Shown here one piece after another: positions 57,079 to 64,000 of a stretch of 64,000 nucleotides of DNA (positions are counted from its first letter, which is position 1; each line of letters opens with the position of its first letter). Under the pieces are notes generated by a model. That model ran no database searches. It was not told the DNA's origin and saw nothing but the letters and a program-made list of their open reading frames with translations. The translations under genes and the position numbers were made by a program. This stretch comes from Undaria pinnatifida (lineage: Eukaryota > Sar > Phaeophyceae > Laminariales > Alariaceae), in the NCBI GenBank assembly GCA_012845835.1, contig JABAKD010000005.1, forward strand, positions 4,121,655 through 4,185,654, given 5' to 3'.

Positions 57079-58329
57079 CCTTTTTGCCGCTGCTAAAACA
57101 TCCCACTCTACACCCAAGTACAGCAGCGGTCTCTCTATAGTGCCGGTTGAGTAGTGCCGATTGGCCACTACAGTGCCTGTGGCACAGAGGAACAACCAAT
57201 TTTGGCAGTATGCAGAGTATGCCGGTTGCCGATATGTTGTCGGTATTTCCGGCCGGCACATACCGGCACTGTACAGGGATTACGTCTGTACCTTGTCCCC
57301 GAAAACGTGAATGCACTGTAAAGGGACGATGGAGGGATGTGTGTGTCGGTGAGGGGGGGGATGGAGGTAGGGGATAAGGAACAGGGAGGGGAATAGGAGG
57401 CTAGAGGTGGGAGGAGGAGGTAGATATGATAGGCAGGCGTTTATGTACGAAAGAAGCAAGCAGTTACACACCGGGAGAGCTTGGCTTGCGTCGGGTTGTT
57501 TGAGAGAATTCCGTTGGGTCGGACCGGGTAGGGTAGGGCAGGGTCGAGTCTGTTCGTTTTCGCTTGGCTCGAGGTTTTGGCCTTTTTTTTTTCCGAAGCT
57601 TGATATGTGGTAAACGGTGTCAATAATGACGCTCCCCGTCCCCCCCCCCCCCCCCCCCCTCCCCTCCTTCACGTCTCAGAACTCCACGGGCGGATACGGT
57701 TTGGGCCGTTTTTTGTACGAATAGGCGAACGAGTTTGGGCGGTCGATATATGCGGTGCGTGTGGTAATGTGCCATAATTTTGTTCATAGCTATGATATAC
57801 GTGTGTGTGGACATGTACACAACATTGCATTCCAAATCGATACGCAAGGGGGCAGAAATCGCCTATACAAGGGTTGTAGAGCGGGGAAGAAAAGGCAAAG
57901 GACAGCTGTACCCAGAAGGGGGGTGGGTAAATGCTCTCGTCCAATATTGCCCAAACGTTTTGTTGACAGCACGACAAGCGTGGGTTTGATTTGGGAGATA
58001 ACTGAAATTTGGACTTGCGCCGTTGTGAATAGCACACAAAACTCAGTTGATGATATCATATAGTTCCAGCAGGTTTGGGGGCTGTAAAGCCAAGCCAGTG
58101 CCAGACCTGTTGTGACTTTGTTTTTTTCATGCCGCTGCTGCTGTCAAATAGATGCCGGACACTGCTGTTGCGTACCAGGTAGTTTGTGGCGTTTTTTTCT
58201 TCTCTTTTCTGTTCTGCTGCTCCTCCTCCTGCTGTGAGATTGATACGCCTGTAGAGGTTTGCTTGTGGTGTAGGTGGTGGCTCACCGTGGCGAGCGAATT
58301 GCTTCTGGTTGGTTCACACATCGCACACA
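57079..58329. other. Downstream of the GTPase gene; no gene recognised
   Basis: 57140-57275 has repeated tgccggttg/cggcac pieces. A poly-C run of about 20 lies at 57640-57659. No obvious polyadenylation motif was pinned down. Confidence 0.35.
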
Positions 58330-58590
58330 CATCGGATTCCCCGTTCTCATGATCTGGATCGTCTCAGGGCAGACGCACTCGTGATCTATGGGATCTGCAC
58401 GATCTAGACCATAGCTGCCGGGTGCGATATGTATGACACGGCTCTTCGTTGGCCGGGTGGGATCTTTACGATAAGACGCTTGCACAATATCTTATAACGG
58501 AAAATATAGGATGTGGATGATTTATAGATAGATCATGACCTGTACGATTTGTGGAGTCGTGCATGAGCGGCTCGCCTAGAGAGATATCGG
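58330..58590 (-). repeat. GATC-rich dispersed repeat copy
   Basis: Reversed landmarks: gatctatgggatctgcacga, ctagaccatagctgccggg, gtgggatctttacg and atagatcatgacctgtac. Confidence 0.65.
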
Positions 58591-58979
58591 TGGCATTCGG
58601 GGGGAGGGGAGGGGGCGGGGGGCGGGGGTTGGGTCAGGAAGTCGAATTATAGTATGTGGAAGCTGACTGTCCGTGCTTTTTTTTGGCCGGAATTTCACGG
58701 AAACGGAGCACGACATGCAGAGAGAGATAATCAGGTATCGGTTTTATGCGTTTCGCCTCCTTGCCTCATGGTGCCTCTGCTGACCGGTCTTCTTGTTGAT
58801 TCCCATTGCCGACACTGATCTGATGACCTGACAGTGTGATCACATACGGCTCTAGGTATGCTGCTGTAGAACTATCACTAAACTTTCTTCGTGTATGGTA
58901 GAGCTACCTGGTATTATATAACTGGTGTGATATTTATAGGTGCATATGTGCACGCCTGAATGTGTGGGTTGTGTAGTAC

Positions 58980-59420
58980 ATGAAGAGGTTTGAACGGATG
59001 TGGGGGGGTCTGAATTGGTATGGGGAGTTCTGAATTGGTGCGAGGAGGTCTGGGTGGGTGTGGGGAGGTCTGGGTGGGTGTGGGGAGGTCTGAATGGGGA
59101 TGGGGAGGATTGAAGGGGTCTGGGGAGCTCTGTAGTGGCTTCGAGATATCTGGAGAGGTGAGGAGGTCTGGATAGGTATGATCAGATCTGAAGTGGCCTG
59201 ATCAGGCCTGCGTTTGAGGAGGTCTGAATGGGGATGGGGAGGTCTGGGGGGGGGGGGGTCGGAAAGTCTGGAGAGGCCTGAACAAGTGAAGGGGTCTGGG
59301 TAGGTGTGATCAGGTCTGAAGAGGCCGGAAACATCTGAATGAACACGCCTGGATGTGTGTATGAACAGGTCGAACAGGTCTGAACAGTTGAACAGGTCCG
59401 ACTAAATACTTTTTTGGCTT
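58980..59420 (+). repeat. About 19-20 bp G-rich minisatellite
   Basis: Some 15 variants of aggtctgaatgggtgtgggg, loosening towards the right. Confidence 0.85.
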
Positions 59421-60040
59421 GGGCTGCTTATTATTGCCGTGGACTGGTGTACTTGTACTATCTTTTAGTGCGTGAGAGTGGAGTTGCTCGACGGAGGCCT
59501 TTTTTTGTTGTGGGGCGTTTGGGCTGACGCGATAGGCACCACATACAGCAATACCGCTTCATGCAGATGAGGTATTAAATAGGCGTGTATTTTTCATTCC
59601 GGACGCGTTTGTCGGGGTGGGGGGGTGGAGGGGGGGGTGCTTCGTTTCGGAGGCGCTTTGATGGGGGGGTGGGGATGGGGACTGGGGGGGCGAGCTAGCG
59701 AGAAGAATGAAGAGTTCCGGCGTTGATATTATGTTGGCAAAGTAGTCGAAAGTAGAGAGTGGTTATCAATGGTATGCTGCGCAAAACATATCAAATATTG
59801 ATGGTGCACGACGGCTGTCGTCAAGAAACAGCCACAAAGTATAAGAACGCGGCACACAACTGCTGCTGCTGTGAGATCAAGCGAACGCTTTTGTTTTGTT
59901 CCGTCTGCACTGCACGCTGAGGGTACGAAGAGCTCTCAATAGGAGGACGTCGTGCTGCTTTGCCCTCCTAATACCACGCTTGTAATGCTGCTATATGTCG
60001 TGTTGGTGTTTTCGGACTTCAGGATTGACTGTTTCTTCAT
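59421..60040. other. Unassigned stretch
   Basis: G-rich patches at 59600-59690 and nothing else recognised. Confidence 0.3.
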
Positions 60041-60054
60041 GAATCGTAATAATA

Positions 60055-60263
60055 CTGTCACCAGATTGCCAGATTGTCACGCCCCCATCTTGTCAACCAA
60101 GGGTACATTTAGCTTAACATTTACTCAGGTCGAATCGGCCCACATCTTGTCAACCGGGGGTACGTTTAGCGTACTGTTGACTCAAGTCGAATCGGCCCAC
60201 AACTCTCGGAAGCTCGGTCTCGCCGAATACTTCTTAAGGGTGGCCGATCTGCAGCACGAGTGA
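60055..60263 (+). other. Open frame with internal 57 bp duplication
   Basis: Bases about 60085-60146 and 60147-60203 are tandem copies (accaagggtacatttagctt / accgggggtacgtttagcgt; caggtcgaatcggcccac / caagtcgaatcggcccac), both in frame. The frame ends YFLRVADLQHE at 60263. It could be a terminal exon; no family recognised. Confidence 0.3.
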
Positions 60264-60299
60264 CATCCGGCTGCGAGCGAGCGTGTTCGAGTGGCTCGA

Positions 60300-60565
60300 C
60301 TGCTTCTTACCACAATAGCCCCCCCCCAAACCAGCGATTTTCTTTAACGCACGTTTCATGGTTGCTCGACACGAGGAAGGATGCTATGACAAAAAATCTT
60401 CATATATTATATATAGTCTATGTTTTTTTGTTTGCAAAGGACCATCGAACGATGACGTCGGAGTGGCAAGGGGCACTGTATTTTCAGGAGACACGGCCGG
60501 GAGCTGGTTTCAAAACCGGCGATTTCGTTAAAAAAAATTGAGGGGGCTACCTACCGTAGAACGAC
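60300..60565 (+). mobile_element. MITE-2 copy
   Basis: Left cacaatagccccccccc, right gagggggctacctaccgtag. The interior ggtttcaaaaccggcgattt is in reverse sense relative to the 26425 copy's left half. Confidence 0.65.
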
Positions 60566-61574
60566 TCGCTCCTCCCGCGAAGTGTCGGTACTGAATGTGA
60601 CGCGTGGTTCCATAGGCTGGCACGTTTTAGCCAAACTACTTTTGAACTGACGGGGGTCCTCAACAAACTGAGAAACTACCCAAAGTGACTGGAATTATTA
60701 ATTGCCTGAATTGCACACCGACTGAAAATTCAGTCACCATGCATGCCCTAAAGAAAATAATTATTTCGTGGCGGTCGGCCAAATTTGGTGGTGGATGCAT
60801 GGAAATGAATAAAGACGGCACGAGGGGGAACCGAACTGAAGGGCGTAGACTATGCAACGTATTAGCGGAGGGTACCGGGACGTGATTGTGTTCTTCACTA
60901 CTAGTTGTTCACGTCAATTCGTTCCTTCTACCCACCCATCGACATCCAGCGCATCGATTGTCTGCCCGTGCTGGTATTACTCCTCCTATATACGTTTACA
61001 CACGCATTACAAGTTGCTACGAGCCAGATATACTTTACATCGCTACGACTACAGTACGGAAATTTGGCGCAGCCGTGTCGAACGTATTGGGCACGATACG
61101 AAGGGAAGAATTGGGGATACCCGCGACGACTTACAGCTGGTAGTGTTTTTGCGTGCGTCTTCTAAGCGTGGATGTACGTGTTGTCGCTTTAGCTTGCAAC
61201 ACCAGACCAGTAGTTTCTTCCGAAGATCGAATTCAACCAAAAGATGTCGATCGAAGTTTTTGAAAGAAAAGGACCATATGACGCACCAGTCATTAAACCA
61301 GACACATCACAGGCGATGGATACCACAAACGGAGTCGAGACAACTGTCAGCTTGGGTTTCCACACCGTAGTGGGGAGCAGAGGGGGGACGAGTGCCTGCT
61401 TTGCGCTATATGACCCCGGATTCAAATTTACATCTCACATGCACACACCGCCATAGACTAGTAACTTAGTCTACAGAGATGCAAGCCCTGTGGTCGCAAA
61501 CTAATTGCGGGAGAACGAGAGAGAAAGCAGAAGACAAGTAAAAAACATACCACCGGTAGAATGAACCAGTCTAC
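60566..61574. other. Unassigned; one 70-codon open frame
   Basis: 61244-61456 starts MSIEVFERKGPYDAP and reads VETTVSLGFHTVVGSRGG. Good codon texture but no family and no confirmed splicing; kept as a weak possibility. Confidence 0.25.
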
Positions 61575-61810
61575 TCTTACTAATATTATTTTTGCCCTCC
61601 AACAATATAGCGTAGATGCCGTTTCGATGTAAATCGAATATCCGTCCATAAAGCAGCAGTAGTATCTAATATGAAGTCGAATGATCGCACCATATTGCAG
61701 TGGTATCTTCCGCCAACCATTTGCCCATTTCCTTTCCCCACATCTTCTCCTTTTATCTACCGTTTCCTTTCCCTGTATATATTTTAGCTGAGAGTCTACC
61801 TTATTCTCCT
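61575..61810 (+). repeat. Copy of the 6850 dispersed repeat
   Basis: tttttgccctccaacaatat, gcgtagatgccgtttcgatg, aatatgaagtcgaatgatcg and ccaaccatttgcccatttcc, in the same order as at 6850. Confidence 0.8.
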
Positions 61811-62819
61811 CAACGTTGCCACCCCAGAAGAGTCTACTCTCATACTTGCGCTACTCGAAGCTGGTTTCATTCGTAACGCACTATTTTGTTTCACCGTCTA
61901 TGGCACTGTACGTATTAGGGTTTCAGAACCTGTCCGTTTGTTATTTTTTCATTCAGTCTGTTGTAGCGCAGGATCTCGGGCGTGTAGCAGCGATAGATCT
62001 AGCGTGTAGCGTGCTGCGCTGCTGCTACTGCTTTTGTTCTCAAGGAACTAGGACGAGTGTTTTTCGGCGTTCGAAAACGGGGGAGAGGAAAGAGAAGCAT
62101 TGGTGCCACGTTGATGCCTTCGTGAATTAGAATCCGATAACGTTCGCACGCTGCCGACCCCAGCACGACTAGACACATATGGACGACGAAACAGCTGAAA
62201 CTTCGTGAGGGTCAGTAAGGTGGTGAAATACGCCGAATAAAGTTGCTATACGCGTCTTCAGGTGGCCTGGACTGAGAATCGAAAGCTTGGGGGGGTTCCT
62301 CTAAATCAAAGGAGGTAAGTAACCAATGCGGGCAAGAAGAATGGACACACGTATGACAGAAGCGAACACCTTCTTGGAACAGTGGTGTGGGAGATGCATC
62401 TTTCGGGCTACAAAGCCCTCTAAAGGCATACCATGTGAGCCTTACAAGGCTATTCGTTGTACACAAAGTCCATGACATTATCCATCGGGCGGCATTTTGA
62501 TATATTTCTCAGAAAAACAGTTGTCGGTGGGGCATAGAGCTCCTCAACAAGGTCAAGTGAGGAGCTTCAGGGAAGCTAGGTTCACCTCTACTGTAGCTTG
62601 GTAGCATGCATTGCTTGTAGAGTTTCACCTAGCTTGGTAGCGCCGGGTGACTGCCTGTTGTGGCAGATGCCGCTCAAACAGTAATTTGTTTTCGTCCTTT
62701 TAACTCCAAAACAGTTACTACCGCCAGCCAAACGCACGCGCGGAATAACGCCCGCCCAATAAAAAAGGGACGATTGAAGGTTCCGAGGTCAACCCTATCA
62801 AAGCTCAAGTATACTTGTA
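61811..62819. other. Unassigned stretch
   Basis: Short open frames only; a partial MITE-1-like right end around 62520-62600 (gagctcctcaa, cacctctactgtagc). Confidence 0.3.
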
Positions 62820-63140
62820 GATAGGTCAACCACAGCTTAGCCACCGCCCAACCAAGATCAACCACAGGTTAATTATGCAATACAACAAGCACATATCAAT
62901 TTCAGATCAACCAAACGTCAACTCTGTAGGCCAACCACAGATCAACTATGATATTTCTCAACCACAGATCAAACACACTAAAGATCATAGATATATGAAC
63001 CTATACCAAATTTAGATCAACAACAGAACGACCACAGATCAATGCCAGATGACGCCAAGGTCGAACCCTATATCCACCCAAGATCATCGATAAATCACCC
63101 ACAAACTAACCACAAGCTATCCACACCACCAACAAAAGGA
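62820..63140 (+). repeat. AGATCAACCACAG minisatellite
   Basis: Loose repeats of agatcaaccacaggttaa, aaccacagatcaacta and related. Confidence 0.75.
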
Positions 63141-63199
63141 CTCAACTAAAACACGTGCACGGCGGATGGCGGTGGCGCACCATCTAAGCGCCACTCAGA

Positions 63200-63790
63200 A
63201 GTTTGATACCGGACATCCCGCAGTACAGTACCGTACCATATGATGCTGAGCAGTACCATACCGCGTAGCGCATCACACCGTATCGCGACTGTGCTCAGCC
63301 GTACTACACCACGACCAAGCCAAACCTCACCATACGATGCGGTGCCATGCTACACTGCACCGCACCCGCACGGTACTGCAACTAACTGCGTTGTACCGCA
63401 ACAACGCCATACCGTACAGTACGGTACCAAACCGTATCGTACCACACCATACTGTGCCGTGCAATACCGCATCGCACCGCACAGTAAAGATAATGTACCG
63501 CAACCGCGATATATCGTACAGTGCAGCATGATACCGCGCCGTGTCTTGCCATACCACGCCGTACCTCACCGGACCGTACCGAATAATATCATATCGTACC
63601 ATACTGTACCGTACCATACCACACCATACCGCGCCATGCCATACCGTGCCGTATGGTACCATGCCGTACCGTGCCGTACCGTGCCGTATGGTACCATGCC
63701 GTACCGTACCATGCCGTACCGTACCATGCCGAACCGAACCAAAAAAGTGGTACTTCGTAAGTCATACCGTACGGTACCGTACCGCATAAC
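63200..63790 (+). repeat. (CCGTA/CCATA/CCATG)n pentamer array
   Basis: About 590 bases of diverged pentamers, most regular at 63590-63730. It keeps frames open on both strands; not coding. Confidence 0.92.
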
Positions 63791-64000
63791 ATTTTACCGC
63801 GCCGCTGCTTTTGTCAAGTCCGTGTATTTCCGCAAAGAAACAAACTATTGATCATTAAGAGCTGCTGTTGCTCCCCCCCCCCCCCCCTCTATTCAAAAAG
63901 AAAGAAAAAAAACGGTGCCTCGGCTTTCGCGACATCAAAGCCCGTCATAGACCGCGCGTGTACCCATACCAATGTTACTAGACTACTACTGTTGTAGCAT

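Overview
The window is nuclear DNA of an intron-rich eukaryote. Coding exons are short (65 to 1341 bases), start after AG and end before GT (twice before GC), and lie in introns of 0.3 to 5 kb full of transposon remnants and microsatellites. Two genes support this reading: a kinesin with neck coiled coil and a GTPBP1/2-type GTPase. The style (long repeat-laden introns, G and C homopolymer tracts, moderate GC) suits a brown alga or another stramenopile. That placement is inference; no rRNA, organelle or other marker gene is present.

Layout. 1-24324, minus strand: twelve exons of one kinesin-like gene, 3' end beyond base 1 and 5' end not found. Its motor fold can be followed from the first strands to the neck, but the P-loop, switch I and switch II residues needed for ATP hydrolysis are replaced. 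Its introns hold MITEs, a SINE, large microsatellites (CAA, GTT, CAG, and a 1.3 kb GGTGC array) and miniature LTR elements. 24.4-33 kb: repeat desert with minisatellites, MITEs, SINEs, several copies of a TRIM-like miniature LTR retrotransposon, and an 855 bp element with perfect 20 bp terminal inverted repeats. 33-42 kb: weak exon candidates, the best being a two-exon plus-strand gene end (34449-35392) with a TRIM in its intron.

43.5-57.1 kb, plus strand: a complete 13-exon gene for a GTPBP1/GTPBP2-family translational GTPase of about 1328 residues; all splice phases agree. Three of its exons have diverged partial duplicates in neighbouring introns. 57.1-64 kb: repeats and minisatellites with no convincing gene.

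The most unusual observations are: (1) a TRIM family with LTRs of about 83 bp, a primer site matching tRNA-Ser, a polypurine tract and 4 bp target duplications, plus one locus where a tRNA-Ser sequence is joined, through its CCA end, to an LTR exactly as in a tRNA-primed strong-stop cDNA; (2) a kinesin motor without its catalytic motifs but with intact splicing; (3) ghost exons in the GTPBP gene; (4) a MITE whose internal segment has been amplified into two different tandem arrays.
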